Source: Burkholderia pseudomultivorans
GTDB taxonomy: Bacteria > Pseudomonadota > Gammaproteobacteria > Burkholderiales > Burkholderiaceae
Assembly (NCBI RefSeq): GCF_001718415.1
Contig: NZ_CP013378.1
Location: 4,464,001 to 4,528,000 of the forward strand
DNA length: 64,000 nucleotides
Direction: 5' to 3'
Below the pieces are notes generated by a model that did not search any database, was not told the origin of the DNA, and worked only from the letters and a program-made list of their open reading frames with translations. Positions 26,020-35,283 of the stretch are shown piece after piece. Numbering within the stretch: position 1 is the first letter of the stretch; every line of letters starts with the position of its first letter. Made by a program: the position numbers and the translations under genes.

Positions 26020-26544
26020 CTAACGGCGCGCGAGCCGCGCGCGATACAGCGCGTGGATGTCGGGGGAAAAGCACGCGAACACCACGCGTGCGAGGCTCGG
26101 CGCCTGCGGCAGCGTCTCGATGACGGTGCCGACCGCGATGTCGACGGCCTCGTCGGCCGGATAGCGGTAGATCCCGCAGCTGATCGCGGGAAACGCGATC
26201 GACGTCGCGGCGACCTCCTCGGCCAGCTCGAGCGCGCGCCGGTAGCACGACGCGAGCAGCTCGGGCTCGCCGCGGCCGCCGCCGTGCCACACCGGGCCGA
26301 CCGCATGGATCACGTAGCGCGCCGGCAGCGCGTGGCCGCGCGTGAGCTTCGCGTCGCCCGTGTCGCAGCCGCCGAGTGTGCGGCATTCGGCGAGCAGGCC
26401 GGGGCCGGCCGCGCGGTGAATCGCGCCGTCGACACCGCCGCCGCCGAGCAGCGAACCGTTCGCGGCATTGACGATCGCGTCGACGTCGAGCGTCGTGATG
26501 TCGACGAGCTGTGCGTCGAGCATGGTGGAACCGATCTGCAGCAT
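26020..26544 (-). CDS. Macro-domain O-acetyl-ADP-ribose deacetylase
   Basis: A 174-residue single macro domain of the MacroD/YmdB type, which hydrolyses O-acetyl-ADP-ribose and removes mono-ADP-ribose. [21 protein letters not shown] (residues 25-45) is the ADP-ribose-binding and catalytic loop, [15 protein letters not shown] follows, and [15 protein letters not shown] is the second loop. The start at 26544 gives the family's usual N-terminus. It is 65 bases downstream of the gpsA stop on the same strand and may be read through from that operon. Confidence 0.93.
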   Translation of the reverse strand: MLQIGSTMLDAQLVDITTLDVDAIVNAANGSLLGGGGVDGAIHRAAGPGLLAECRTLGGCDTGDAKLTRGHALPARYVIHAVGPVWHGGGRGEPELLASCYRRALELAEEVAATSIAFPAISCGIYRYPADEAVDIAVGTVIETLPQAPSLARVVFACFSPDIHALYRARLARR

Positions 26545-26609
26545 GACACCCTCCCGAAAACGCCGGAGACGGTTCAAGCGTAGTGCGCTTTCGCGCGTTG
26601 CGCGCGGCG

Positions 26610-27608
26610 TTACTCGGCGCGCGCGTCCCGCCGCAGCAGCCCGCTGACCGCGTCGCGCGGCGCGATGCCGTCGAACAGCACGCCGCAGACGGCTTCGGTG
26701 ATCGGCATCTCGATCGCATGCGTGCGCGCGATCGCGAGCACGGCCTGCGCGCAGCGCACGCCTTCGGCCACATGGCCGAGCGCACCGAGAATGTCGTTCA
26801 GCGACCGGCCGGCCGCGAGCTGCAGCCCGACCGTGCGGTTGCGCGACAGGTCGCCCGTCGCGGTGAGGATCAGGTCGCCGAGGCCCGTGAGGCCCGTGAA
26901 GGTCTCCGTGCGGCCGCCGAGCGCGACGCCGAGCCGCGACATTTCGGCAAGCCCGCGCGTGATCAGCGCGGCGCGCGCGTTCAGCCCGAGGCCGAGCCCG
27001 TCGGCGATGCCGGTCGCGATCGCGAGCACGTTCTTCACCGCGCCGCCCACCTCGACGCCGACCACGTCGTCGCCCGTGTAGATCCGCATCGCGCCGTGAT
27101 GGAACGCGGCGAGCGTGCGCTCGCGGCAGGCGGCGGACGCGCTCGCGACCGTCAGCGCGACAGGCAGACCCTGCCCGACCTCGCGTGCGAAACTTGGCCC
27201 CGACAGCACGCCGTTGCTGCGCTGCTCGGGCAGTTCGGCCGCGATCACCTGATGCGGCAGCAAATGCGTGTCGGCCTCGAAGCCCTTGCAGACCCACACG
27301 ACGTGGGCGGGCACGCAGCCGGCATCGCGCATCGCGCGGCACAGCGTGCGCAGCCCGGCCACCGGCGCGGCAATCACGCACAATGCGTCGTCCGCAGCGC
27401 CGTGCGCGAGCGCGACGCCGAGCTCGGCGTCGTAGCGCAGCGCGTCGGGCAGCGCGATGCCGTCCAGATAGCGGGAATTTTCGTGCCGGGCCTGCAGCCC
27501 GGCGATCAGCGCGGCGTCGCGCGCCCAGAGAAGCGTGTCGTGCCGCGCGGCCAGATGGCCCGCGAGCGCGGTGCCCCAGGCACCGGCGCCGAGAACGGCT
27601 ACTTTCAT
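26610..27608 (-). CDS. gpsA: Glycerol-3-phosphate dehydrogenase [NAD(P)+]
   Basis: A 332-residue enzyme that reduces dihydroxyacetone phosphate to sn-glycerol-3-phosphate for phospholipid synthesis. The N-terminal dinucleotide motif [14 protein letters not shown] (7-20) is clear. [17 protein letters not shown] and the catalytic-region [21 protein letters not shown] follow in order. The start at 27608 is set by the Rossmann fold beginning MKVAVLGAG. It lies 26 bases downstream of secB, the gpsA-secB order found in many Proteobacteria. Confidence 0.96.
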   Translation of the reverse strand: MKVAVLGAGAWGTALAGHLAARHDTLLWARDAALIAGLQARHENSRYLDGIALPDALRYDAELGVALAHGAADDALCVIAAPVAGLRTLCRAMRDAGCVPAHVVWVCKGFEADTHLLPHQVIAAELPEQRSNGVLSGPSFAREVGQGLPVALTVASASAACRERTLAAFHHGAMRIYTGDDVVGVEVGGAVKNVLAIATGIADGLGLGLNARAALITRGLAEMSRLGVALGGRTETFTGLTGLGDLILTATGDLSRNRTVGLQLAAGRSLNDILGALGHVAEGVRCAQAVLAIARTHAIEMPITEAVCGVLFDGIAPRDAVSGLLRRDARAE

Positions 27609-27634
27609 ACCCAGCACCGGTCCGCAGTGAAACG

Positions 27635-28126
27635 TCAGTTCAGCGTCGTGCCATTCGGCGCGCCGTTCGGTGCGCCTGCTGCGCCGGCCTGCTGCTGAAG
27701 CTGCGCGAGACGCTGCTCGTACAGCGCCTGGAAGTTGATTTCCGCGAGGTGGATCGGCGGGAAGCCCGCACGCGTGATCGCGTCGGCGATGTTCGAGCGC
27801 AGGTACGGGAACAGGATCGTCGGGCACGCGATGCCGACCAGCGGATCGAGCTGTTCGTCCGGAATGTTGCGGATGTCGAAAATGCCGGCCTGCTTCGCCT
27901 CGATCAGGAACGCGACCTTGTCCTTCACCTTCGCGGTGACGGTGCCCGACACGACGACTTCGAACACGCTCTCGGCCAGGCGCTCGGCCTTCACGTCGAC
28001 CTCGACTTCAACCGACGGCATGTCCTGCTCGAGGAAGATCGCCGGCGAATTCGGCTGCTCGAGCGACATATCCTTCAGGTAGACGCGCTGGATGTTGAAG
28101 AACGGTTGATTTTCGACGTCGGACAT
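27635..28126 (-). CDS. secB: Protein-export chaperone SecB
   Basis: A 163-residue SecB, the homotetrameric cytosolic chaperone that keeps preproteins unfolded and passes them to SecA. Typical segments are [21 protein letters not shown] near the N-terminus, [15 protein letters not shown], and [21 protein letters not shown] followed by [15 protein letters not shown]. The tail is rich in Gln, Ala and Asn and is variable in the family. It is flanked by grxC upstream and gpsA downstream. Confidence 0.97.
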   Translation of the reverse strand: MSDVENQPFFNIQRVYLKDMSLEQPNSPAIFLEQDMPSVEVEVDVKAERLAESVFEVVVSGTVTAKVKDKVAFLIEAKQAGIFDIRNIPDEQLDPLVGIACPTILFPYLRSNIADAITRAGFPPIHLAEINFQALYEQRLAQLQQQAGAAGAPNGAPNGTTLN

Positions 28127-28228
28127 GGTGTTTCCCTAAAAGTGGTAACGGGCCGCCGGCTGCTGCCGGCGTCCCCGGATGAATCCTGCGCGCGGGCCGC
28201 GGCGCGACCGGCGGCCATTCTGCCCTAA

Positions 28229-28489
28229 TCAGGCCGCTTGCAGAAGCGGCACGAGGCCGCCTTCGCGGTCGAGCTTCGACAGATCGTCGTAGCCGCCGAC
28301 GTGCGTGTCGCCGATATAGATCTGCGGGACCGTGCGACGGCCCGTGCGCGTCATCATTTCCTCGCGGCGCGCCGGATCGCGGTCGATCAGCACCTTCTCG
28401 ATCTGTTCGACGCCGCGCAGCTTCAGCAGGCGCTCGGCCTGGATGCAATACGGACACACCTGCGTGCTGTACATGACAACCTTGTTCAC
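28229..28489 (-). CDS. grxC: Glutaredoxin 3
   Basis: An 86-residue glutaredoxin with active site CPYC (Cys12-Cys15), the TVPQIYIG cis-proline segment and GGYDDLSKLD for glutathione binding. It reduces disulfides and glutathione adducts in the cytosol. The start overlaps the rhodanese stop by 4 bases (ATGA), so the two are co-translated. The rhodanese-grxC-secB-gpsA order links redox repair with export and lipid supply, as in related genomes. Confidence 0.96.
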   Translation of the reverse strand: MNKVVMYSTQVCPYCIQAERLLKLRGVEQIEKVLIDRDPARREEMMTRTGRRTVPQIYIGDTHVGGYDDLSKLDREGGLVPLLQAA

Positions 28490-28908
28490 TTCGCCACTCC
28501 TTGTTTGACGACCGGCATCCCGGCCTGCTGCCAGGCGGCGACGCCGCCTTCCAGCACGTGCACCTCGGCATAGCCCGCCGCCTCGACCTCGCGCGCCGCC
28601 TTCTGCGACTGCTGGCCGTTCTGGCAGACGAGCAGCACCGGGGTGCTCTTGTTCTTCGCCACCTGCGCAATTTTCGCGCCGATCTCGCCCGCCGCGACCT
28701 GGCGCGCCGACGGCAGATGCCCCGCCGCGAATTCGGACGCGGCGCGCACGTCGATCACGACCGCGTTGCGGCGATTGATGAGCTGCGTCGCCTCGGCAGC
28801 CGAGAGGCCGCCGCGGCCGCGGCGCAGCGCCGGCCAGGCCAGCAGGCCGCCCGACACCAGCAGGATCGCGATGAGGGCCAGGTTCGTGTAATCGGTAAAG
28901 AACTTCAC
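28486..28908 (-). CDS. Membrane-anchored rhodanese-like protein
   Basis: A 140-residue protein with one N-terminal TM helix (about 9-27) and a rhodanese domain. VVIDVRAASEFAAGHLPSA marks the fold and VCQNGQQSQKAA (about residues 98-109) is the active-site loop with its catalytic Cys, so sulfurtransferase chemistry is possible. The physiological sulfur acceptor is unknown. It is the first gene of the rhodanese-grxC-secB-gpsA run and is divergent from gpmA. Confidence 0.9.
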   Translation of the reverse strand: MKFFTDYTNLALIAILLVSGGLLAWPALRRGRGGLSAAEATQLINRRNAVVIDVRAASEFAAGHLPSARQVAAGEIGAKIAQVAKNKSTPVLLVCQNGQQSQKAAREVEAAGYAEVHVLEGGVAAWQQAGMPVVKQGVAK

Positions 28909-28953
28909 GGAATTCCGCCGGAAAAAGAGAAATCGGAAAAGGACAATCCCGCC

Positions 28954-28959
28954 ATTATA
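28954..28959 (-). promoter_or_regulatory. Candidate -10 box of the rhodanese-grxC-secB operon
   Basis: TATAAT on the minus strand lies 46 bases before the rhodanese ATG in a short AT-rich island between divergent genes. The -35 is poor, and the same AT-rich stretch may also serve gpmA. Confidence 0.35.
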
Positions 28960-29043
28960 AAATAACCGACTTGCGCGATGGCGCGCCCGGGCTCGGGCGC
29001 CGTGCGACGCGTACCGCTTCCTTCACTACCGACCGCAAGATCC

Positions 29044-29790
29044 ATGTACAAACTCGTTCTCATCCGCCACGGCGAATCGACGTGGAACAAGGAAAACCGC
29101 TTCACCGGCTGGGTCGACGTCGACCTGACCGAACAGGGTCGCAACGAGGCCTACCAGGCCGGCGAATTGCTCAAGGAGGCCGGCTACGCGTTCGACATCG
29201 CGTATACGTCGGTGCTCAAGCGCGCGATCCGCACGCTGTGGCACGTGCAGGACCGGATGGACCAGATGTACCTGCCGGTCGTCCACTCGTGGCGCCTGAA
29301 CGAGCGCCACTACGGCGCGCTGTCGGGCCTGAACAAGGCGGAAACGGCCGCGAAGTTCGGCGACGACCAGGTGCTGGTCTGGCGCCGCAGCTACGACACG
29401 CCGCCGCCCGCGCTCGAGCCGACCGACGAACGCGCGCCGTACAACGACCCGCGCTACGCGAAGGTGCCGCGCGAGCAGCTGCCGCTCACCGAGTGCCTGA
29501 AGGACACGGTCGCGCGCGTGCTGCCGCTGTGGAACGAGTCGATCGCGCCGGCCATCCGCGCCGGCAAGCAGGTGCTGATCGCCGCGCACGGCAACTCGCT
29601 GCGCGCGCTGATCAAGTACCTCGACGATATTTCGGACAGCGACATCGTCGGCCTGAACATCCCGAACGGCGTGCCGCTGGTGTACGAGCTCGACGAAAAC
29701 CTCAAGCCGATCCAGCACTATTACCTCGGCGACCCGGACGCGATCGCGAAGGCGCAGGCCGCCGTCGCGAAGCAGGGCAAGGCCGGCTAA
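29044..29790 (+). CDS. gpmA: 2,3-bisphosphoglycerate-dependent phosphoglycerate mutase
   Basis: A 248-residue dPGM that interconverts 3- and 2-phosphoglycerate in glycolysis and gluconeogenesis. The phosphohistidine motif [10 protein letters not shown] (His9) is at the N-terminus; [14 protein letters not shown] and the second catalytic His in [13 protein letters not shown] follow. Length and motifs match E. coli GpmA closely. The ATG at 29044 directly precedes YKLVLIRHG. The gene is divergent from the rhodanese operon and followed by a GC-rich hairpin. Confidence 0.97.
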   Translation: MYKLVLIRHGESTWNKENRFTGWVDVDLTEQGRNEAYQAGELLKEAGYAFDIAYTSVLKRAIRTLWHVQDRMDQMYLPVVHSWRLNERHYGALSGLNKAETAAKFGDDQVLVWRRSYDTPPPALEPTDERAPYNDPRYAKVPREQLPLTECLKDTVARVLPLWNESIAPAIRAGKQVLIAAHGNSLRALIKYLDDISDSDIVGLNIPNGVPLVYELDENLKPIQHYYLGDPDAIAKAQAAVAKQGKAG

Positions 29791-29816
29791 GGTCCCGTCC
29801 CCCTGCGGTGCGGCCC

Positions 29817-29848
29817 GCCCGGGCCGCGCGAACCTTCGCGGCCCGGGC
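29817..29848 (+). terminator. Hairpin after gpmA
   Basis: A perfect 12-bp GC stem (29817-29828 with 29837-29848) with an 8-base loop lies 27 bases past the gpmA stop. There is no T-run, so termination may be inefficient or Rho-assisted. Confidence 0.5.
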
Positions 29849-30016
29849 ACTGTCGAACCCGCTTCGAGCGCGTTGCGCGCGCCGCCGGGCAGGCCCGGCC
29901 GGCGCAATCCGCCGGATCCGTTTCGCACCGTTCCACTGAGTAATCGGACGAACAGTTATACTTGTCCGCTACATCCCCGCTACCGCCACGCGCTTCCCGA
30001 CCGCACCAGACTCTCT

Positions 30017-31567
30017 ATGCGAATGAAATTGAAGAACATCGGCCTGATTGCCGCGGGCCTCGCCACGGGCGTGTTCGCCACGCTGCAGATTTCCGCATCG
30101 GCCGAGCAGACCGCCACGGCGCCGCTTCCCCTCGACCAGCTCCGCCTGTTCGCGGAAGTGTTCGGCCAGATCAAGCGCGAGTACGTCGAGCCGGTCGACG
30201 ACAAGAAGCTGCTGACGGCGGCGATCAAGGGCATGGTATCGAGCCTCGACCCGCACTCGTCGTTCCTCGACAAGACCGACTATGACGAGCTGCAGGAGCA
30301 GACGAAGGGCCGCTTCGCGGGTCTCGGCATCGAGATCTCGCAGGAAGACGGCCTCGTCAAGGTGATCTCCCCGATCGAGGACACCCCTGCGTTCCGCGCC
30401 GGCATCCGCCCGGGCGACCTGATCACGCGCATCAACGACAAGCCGGTGCGCGGCATGACGCTCGACAAGGCCGTCAAGCAGATGCGCGGCGAGCCGGGCA
30501 CCAAGGTCACGCTGACGATCTTCCGCAAGAGCGACGACCGCACGTTCCCGGTCACGGTCACGCGCGCGATCATCAAGGTCCAGAGCGTGAAGATGAAGAT
30601 GCTCGACCCGGGCTACGCGTACATCCGCATCACGAGCTTCCAGGAGCGCACGACGCCCGATCTCGCCGCGAAGCTGCAGGACATCGCGCGCCAGCAGCCG
30701 AACCTGAAGGGCCTGATCCTCGATCTGCGCAACAACGGCGGCGGCCTGCTGCAGAGCGCGGTCGGCGTCGCCGGCGCGTTCCTGCCGCCCGACTCCGTCG
30801 TCGTGTCGACCAACGGCCAGATCCCCGATTCGAAGCAGGTCTATCGCGACACCTACGACAACTATCGCCTGCCGTCCTTCGACGGCGATCCGCTGAAGAA
30901 CCTGCCGCCGATCTTCAAGACGGTGCCGATGGTCGTGCTGACCAACGCCTATTCGGCGTCCGCATCGGAAATCGTCGCCGGCGCGCTGCAGGATTCGAAG
31001 CGCGCGCAGATCATGGGCAAGACGACGTTCGGCAAGGGTTCGGTGCAGACGGTCCGTCCGATGACGGCCGACACCGCGCTGCGCCTGACCACGGCGTACT
31101 ACTACACGCCGAGCGGCCGTTCGATCCAGAACAAGGGCATCACGCCCGACGTGCCGGTCGATCAGTACGCGGACGGCGATCCGGACGACGTGCTCGTGAC
31201 GCGCGAGGTCGACTACTCGAACCACCTCGCGAACACGCAGGACCCGAACGAGAAGAAGGAACAGGAAGAGCGCGAGCAGCGCCGCATGGATCAGCTGCGC
31301 ATCCTCGAGGAGCAGAACGACAAGAAGACGCCGGAGCAGCGCCAGAAGGATCGCGATCGCAAGCCGATCGAGTTCGGCAGCGCCGACGACTTCATGATGC
31401 AGCAGGCGCTCAACAAGCTCGAAGGCAAGCCGGTCCAGGAATCGAAGTCGCTGCTCGCCGAGAGCACGGCCAAGAGCCCGGCGGGCAAGCCGGCCGCGGC
31501 AGCGAAGGCGTCGGGCGCAAGCGCGAAGCCGGCGTCCGCGCCGAAGCCCGCGTCGACGCCGCAGTAA
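30017..31567 (+). CDS. ctpA: S41 family C-terminal processing protease
   Basis: A 516-residue periplasmic or membrane-anchored serine protease. A signal/TM segment (about 5-28) is followed by an N-terminal helix bundle, a PDZ domain (GLGIEISQEDGLVKV to KVTLTIFRK, about 95-185) and the S41 core. The nucleophile and base are in YSASASEIVAGALQ and GKTTFGKGSVQ. The last 100 residues are charged then Ala/Lys/Pro-rich and look disordered. An ATG at 30023 is an alternative start. It ends in a strong terminator. Confidence 0.94.
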   Translation: MRMKLKNIGLIAAGLATGVFATLQISASAEQTATAPLPLDQLRLFAEVFGQIKREYVEPVDDKKLLTAAIKGMVSSLDPHSSFLDKTDYDELQEQTKGRFAGLGIEISQEDGLVKVISPIEDTPAFRAGIRPGDLITRINDKPVRGMTLDKAVKQMRGEPGTKVTLTIFRKSDDRTFPVTVTRAIIKVQSVKMKMLDPGYAYIRITSFQERTTPDLAAKLQDIARQQPNLKGLILDLRNNGGGLLQSAVGVAGAFLPPDSVVVSTNGQIPDSKQVYRDTYDNYRLPSFDGDPLKNLPPIFKTVPMVVLTNAYSASASEIVAGALQDSKRAQIMGKTTFGKGSVQTVRPMTADTALRLTTAYYYTPSGRSIQNKGITPDVPVDQYADGDPDDVLVTREVDYSNHLANTQDPNEKKEQEEREQRRMDQLRILEEQNDKKTPEQRQKDRDRKPIEFGSADDFMMQQALNKLEGKPVQESKSLLAESTAKSPAGKPAAAAKASGASAKPASAPKPASTPQ

Positions 31568-31584
31568 GCGCCGAGCGGCATCCG

Positions 31585-31621
31585 ACGGGCCATCGCGGGA
31601 AGACCGCGATGGCCCGTTTTT
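31585..31621 (+). terminator. Rho-independent terminator of ctpA
   Basis: A 12-bp stem CGGGCCATCGCG/CGCGATGGCCCG (31586-31597 with 31605-31616) with a 7-base loop is followed by TTTTT (31617-31621). It lies 18 bases after the ctpA stop and separates it from moeB. Confidence 0.92.
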
Positions 31622-31689
31622 CATGCGCGCCTAAAATACGCGAACATGCACGCGCCGCCGCCCGCGGCGCGCTTCGCCCGACACGCCCC

Positions 31690-32442
31690 ATGAACGACGA
31701 TCAACTCCTCCGCTACTCCCGCCACATCCTCGTCGACGAAATCGGCATCGAGGCCCAGCAACGCTTTCTGGATGCGCATGCGATCGTCGTCGGCGCGGGC
31801 GGCCTCGGTTCGCCCGCGGCGATGTATCTCGCGGCATCCGGCGTCGGCACGATCACGCTGGTCGACGCGGACACGGTCGATCTCACGAACCTGCAGCGGC
31901 AGATCCTGCATGCGACGGCGTCGGTCGGCCACAGCAAGGTCGAATCGGGCCGCGACACGCTCGCGCGGCTGAATCCCGAGGTGACCGTGCATGCGGTCGC
32001 GGCCCGCGTCGACGACGCCTGGCTCGGCGAACACGTGCCGCGCGCAAGCGTCGTGCTCGACTGCACCGACAACTTCGCGACGCGCCACGCGATCAACCGC
32101 GCCTGCGTCGCGCACGGCGTGCCGCTCGTATCGGGCGCCGCGCTGCGCTTCGACGGGCAAATCAGCACGTTCGACTTCCGCGACGCGGCCGCGCCCTGCT
32201 ATGCGTGCGTGTTTCCGGAAGACCAGCCGTTCGAGGAAGTTGCGTGCGCGACGATGGGCGTGTTCGCGCCGACGGTCGGCATCATCGGCGCGATGCAGGC
32301 CGCCGAGGCGCTGCGCGTGATCGGCGCAATCGGCACGACGCTCAACGGCCGGCTGATGATGCTCGATTCGCTGCGCATGGAATGGACCACGATGAAGATC
32401 GCGCGCCAGGCCGACTGCCCCGTGTGCGGGGGCCGGCACTGA
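31690..32442 (+). CDS. moeB: ThiF/MoeB family adenylyltransferase
   Basis: A 250-residue E1-like enzyme that adenylates the C-terminus of a ubiquitin-like sulfur carrier (MoaD, ThiS or both). The ATP-binding GAGGLGSPAAMYLAASG (37-53) and LVDADTVDLTNLQRQILH are intact. Two zinc-binding CxxC pairs (CYAC, CPVC) are present, as is GVFAPTVGIIG. MoeB versus ThiF cannot be decided from this sequence because no moa or thi gene is adjacent; length without a rhodanese domain fits MoeB. It is convergent with ptsI. Confidence 0.88.
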   Translation: MNDDQLLRYSRHILVDEIGIEAQQRFLDAHAIVVGAGGLGSPAAMYLAASGVGTITLVDADTVDLTNLQRQILHATASVGHSKVESGRDTLARLNPEVTVHAVAARVDDAWLGEHVPRASVVLDCTDNFATRHAINRACVAHGVPLVSGAALRFDGQISTFDFRDAAAPCYACVFPEDQPFEEVACATMGVFAPTVGIIGAMQAAEALRVIGAIGTTLNGRLMMLDSLRMEWTTMKIARQADCPVCGGRH

Positions 32443-32452
32443 CGCGCATCGA

Positions 32453-32477
32453 ACGCATGCGCCGCGCGCGCATGCGT
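32453..32477. terminator. Hairpin between convergent moeB and ptsI
   Basis: ACGCATGCGC (32453-32462) pairs perfectly with GCGCATGCGT (32468-32477) around a 5-base loop. It lies in the 59-base gap between two gene ends and could block transcription from either side, although no T-run follows. Confidence 0.5.
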
Positions 32478-32501
32478 GACACTGTGCAACGATAGCGAAC
32501 G

Positions 32502-34274
32502 CTACGCGGCGGCGTCCGCGCGCGGCTCCGCGACCGCGAGACGCTTCAGCGCCGCCTGCACTTCCTCCGGTTCGAATGCGGCGAGCACGTCGGCCGCCGG
32601 TTTCTCGAGCGCCTTCAGGTGCGCGCGCAGGATCTCCTGCTTGACGACCAGCAACTGGCTCGGATGCATCGAGAACTCGGTGAGCCCCATCCCGAGCAGC
32701 AGGCGCGTGAGCGCCGGATCGCCGGCCATCTCGCCGCACACCGACACCGGCACGCCGGCGCGCTTCGCTTCGCGCAGGGTGTACGCGATCAGGTGCAGCA
32801 CCGCCGGATGCAGCGGGTCGTACAGGTGCGCGACCGCGTTGTCGGCGCGGTCGATCGCGAGCGTGTACTGGATCAGGTCGTTGGTGCCGATCGACAGGAA
32901 ATCGAAGCGCTTCAGGAACAGCGGCAATGCGATCGCCGCGGCGGGAATCTCGATCATCGCGCCGATGCGCACGTTCGGATCGTAGGCGAGCCCCGCATCG
33001 TCGAGCTGGCGCTTCGCCTCGCGGATCAGGTCGAGCGTCTGGTCGATCTCCTGCGCGTGCGCGAGCATCGGGATCAGGATCTTCACCTGCCCGAACGCGG
33101 ACGCGCGCAGGATCGCACGCAGCTGCGTGAGGAACATCTGCGGCTCGGACAGGCTCCAGCGGATCGCACGCAGGCCCAGCGCCGGGTTCGGCGCGGTTTC
33201 GTAGCCTTCGTCGAGCGCCTCGAGCGGCTTGTCCGCGCCGACGTCGATCGTGCGGATCGTGACGGGCATCCCCTTCATCCACTCGACCGCGCGCTTGTAC
33301 GCGGCGAACTGCTCTTCCTCCTCGGGCATCTCCTTCTGATGCATGAACAGGAATTCCGAACGGAACAGCCCGACGCCGACCGCGCCGGCCTCGACGGCCG
33401 CCTTCGCGTCGTCGGGCAGCTCGATGTTGGCGTACAGCGCGATCGGCGTGCCGCACAAGGTCTGCGTCGGCGAGAACTTCAGGCGCTGCAGCTTGCGCTG
33501 CTCGAGCAGCTTCTCCGACTGCCGGTACGAATATTCCTCGAGGACGATCGGCGCCGGATCGACGATCACGATGCCCTGGTCGCCGTCGACGATGATCAGG
33601 TCGTCCTGGCGGATCAGCGCGCTCGCATGCTGCACGCCGACCGCGGCCGGAATGCCGAGGCTGCGCGCGACGATCGCGGTGTGCGACGTGCGGCCGCCGA
33701 GATCGGTGACGAAGGCCTGAAACGTTTGCGTCTTGAACTGCATCATGTCGGCCGGCGCGATGTCGTGTGCGACGACGATCATCTCGTTGGTGCCGTTCGC
33801 GGCCGCGCCGTCGAGCGCCTGCGCCGCGGACGGCGCACCGGCGAGCGCCTTCAGCACGCGCTCGACCACCTGTTCGATGTCGGCCTTGCGCTCGCGCAGG
33901 TATTCGTCCTCGATGTCGTCGAAGTGGCGCGTGAGCAGTTCGAGCTGCTCGGTCAGCGCCCATTCGACGTTGTAGCGCCGCGTGCGGATCAGGTCGATGG
34001 TTTCCTGGACGAGCATCGCGTCGCCCAGGATCATGGCGTGTACGTCGATGAATGCGCCGACTTCGCTCGGGGTATCGTCGGTCAGGTCGGCGCGCAGCGC
34101 GTCGAGTTCGCGATGCACGGCATCGAGCGCCGTGCGGAAGCGCTCGACCTCGGCGTCGATCTGGGTCGCCTCGACCAGGTAATGGGCGACGTCGAGCGCC
34201 GCCGGCGCGATCAGATACGCTCGCCCGATCGCGATACCTCTTGAGACGGGAATGCCATGCAGCGTGAAGGACAC
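32502..34274 (-). CDS. ptsI: PTS enzyme I (phosphoenolpyruvate-protein phosphotransferase)
   Basis: A 590-residue EI that takes phosphate from PEP and passes it to HPr. The phosphorylated His is in GGRTSHTAIVARSLGIPAAVG near residue 195. The PEP-binding barrel has GVGLFRSEFLFM, RTIDVGADKP, SIGTNDLIQYTLA and VCGEMAGDP. The start is a GTG at 34274, supported by AGGAGG just upstream; no ATG gives a better N-terminus than VSFTLHGIPVSRGIAIG. It lies 202 bases after ptsH, past a terminator-like hairpin. Confidence 0.95.
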   Translation of the reverse strand: MSFTLHGIPVSRGIAIGRAYLIAPAALDVAHYLVEATQIDAEVERFRTALDAVHRELDALRADLTDDTPSEVGAFIDVHAMILGDAMLVQETIDLIRTRRYNVEWALTEQLELLTRHFDDIEDEYLRERKADIEQVVERVLKALAGAPSAAQALDGAAANGTNEMIVVAHDIAPADMMQFKTQTFQAFVTDLGGRTSHTAIVARSLGIPAAVGVQHASALIRQDDLIIVDGDQGIVIVDPAPIVLEEYSYRQSEKLLEQRKLQRLKFSPTQTLCGTPIALYANIELPDDAKAAVEAGAVGVGLFRSEFLFMHQKEMPEEEEQFAAYKRAVEWMKGMPVTIRTIDVGADKPLEALDEGYETAPNPALGLRAIRWSLSEPQMFLTQLRAILRASAFGQVKILIPMLAHAQEIDQTLDLIREAKRQLDDAGLAYDPNVRIGAMIEIPAAAIALPLFLKRFDFLSIGTNDLIQYTLAIDRADNAVAHLYDPLHPAVLHLIAYTLREAKRAGVPVSVCGEMAGDPALTRLLLGMGLTEFSMHPSQLLVVKQEILRAHLKALEKPAADVLAAFEPEEVQAALKRLAVAEPRADAAA

Positions 34275-34414
34275 GCGCACCTCCTCTGTACATGTAAAGC
34301 CGCGGCACACTGCTGCGATGCGCTTATGACCCCGGATACCGATTATAAATTCCGCACGCTGCCGCTGACTGCATGCAGCGCAGCATTGCGCGTTCTGCAT
34401 CAATGCTGCCGGCG

Positions 34415-34441
34415 AAAAAAATGCCGCGGAATCCGCGGCAT
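34415..34441 (-). terminator. Terminator-like hairpin between ptsH and ptsI
   Basis: A 9-bp perfect stem ATGCCGCGG/CCGCGGCAT (34421-34429 with 34433-34441) with a 3-base loop is followed on the minus strand by a run of at least six T (34415-34420). It lies 36 bases past the ptsH stop and 141 bases before the ptsI start. Confidence 0.8.
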
Positions 34442-34476
34442 TCTGACTGGAATCTGAAACGATCCTGTGCGTCGGA

Positions 34477-34746
34477 TCATTGCCCTTCGCCGAACTTGTC
34501 GGCAATCAGCTTCAGCAGCGCGTCCATCGCTTCCTTTTCGTCGGGCCCTTCGGTCTCGATCGTGACCGTACTGCCGATGCCCGCCGCCAGCATCATCACG
34601 CCCATGATGCTCTTCGCGTTGATCTTGCGCCCGTTGCGCGACATCCAGACTTCCGACTGGAAATTGCCGGCCAGTTGCGTGAGCTTGGCCGATGCGCGCG
34701 CATGGAGCCCCAATTTGTTGACGATGGTGGTTTCTTGTTGAAGCAT
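34477..34746 (-). CDS. ptsH: PTS phosphocarrier protein HPr
   Basis: An 89-residue HPr, the small carrier between EI and EIIA proteins. The phosphorylated His15 (NKLGLHARASAKL) is present. Ser46 in NAKSIMGVM, the site used by HPr kinase in organisms that have it, is also conserved. It lies between the EIIA-Man gene (66 bases upstream) and ptsI. With no permease nearby the PTS here looks regulatory. Confidence 0.96.
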   Translation of the reverse strand: MLQQETTIVNKLGLHARASAKLTQLAGNFQSEVWMSRNGRKINAKSIMGVMMLAAGIGSTVTIETEGPDEKEAMDALLKLIADKFGEGQ

Positions 34747-34812
34747 GATTCTCGGTCGGGTCGGTCGGGGCCGCCGGCGGCGCGCGTCGGCGGCACGGTC
34801 TAAAACGGATGC

Positions 34813-35283
34813 TCAGTGTGATTCGGTGCGCGGCTGCGGCTCGGGCGGAATCGGCGCGCACTGCCCGCAACCGGTTTCCGAAGGCGGCGGCGGCGTGCCG
34901 GCCGCGACTTCGTGGACGCCCTTCGCCCCGCCGGACAGCGCCTTGTCGACGAGCTTGTCGAGCGGCATCGTACGATAGCAGACCGCACGCACCAGCATCG
35001 GCAGGTTCACGCCCGCCAGCACGCGCACGTTCGCGATCTTTGCGAGCTGGCCCGCGATGTTCGCCGGCGTCGCGCCGTACATGTCGGTCAGCACGATCGC
35101 GCCGTTCTCTTCCTTGAGCCGCGCGAGCTCTGCGTGCGCGAATGCCATCACCTGGGTCGGATCGCTGTCCGCCTGCACGTCGATACAGCCGATGCGTGCG
35201 GGCACGCCGCCGTAGATGTGCGCGATGCAGTCCCGCAGCGCGGTCGCGAGCGGCGCGTGCGCGATGATCAGAATCCCGGCCAT
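34813..35283 (-). CDS. PTS EIIA component, mannose family
   Basis: A 156-residue single-domain EIIA-Man protein. Its N-terminus MAGILIIAHAPLATAL carries the phosphorylatable His9, and GAIVLTDMYGATPANIAG (about 61-78) is the family's core helix region. The last 25 residues are Pro-rich with a CGQC pair and are not part of the fold. No EIIB, EIIC or EIID gene is present, so it probably signals rather than transports sugar, as proposed for the incomplete PTS of betaproteobacteria. It leads the EIIA-ptsH-ptsI row. Confidence 0.93.
   Translation of the reverse strand: MAGILIIAHAPLATALRDCIAHIYGGVPARIGCIDVQADSDPTQVMAFAHAELARLKEENGAIVLTDMYGATPANIAGQLAKIANVRVLAGVNLPMLVRAVCYRTMPLDKLVDKALSGGAKGVHEVAAGTPPPPSETGCGQCAPIPPEPQPRTESH

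Noticed and set aside
31621..34308. 895-codon minus-strand frame across moeB and ptsI
   Set aside because: It spans two real genes in wrong frames and shows no recognisable motif.
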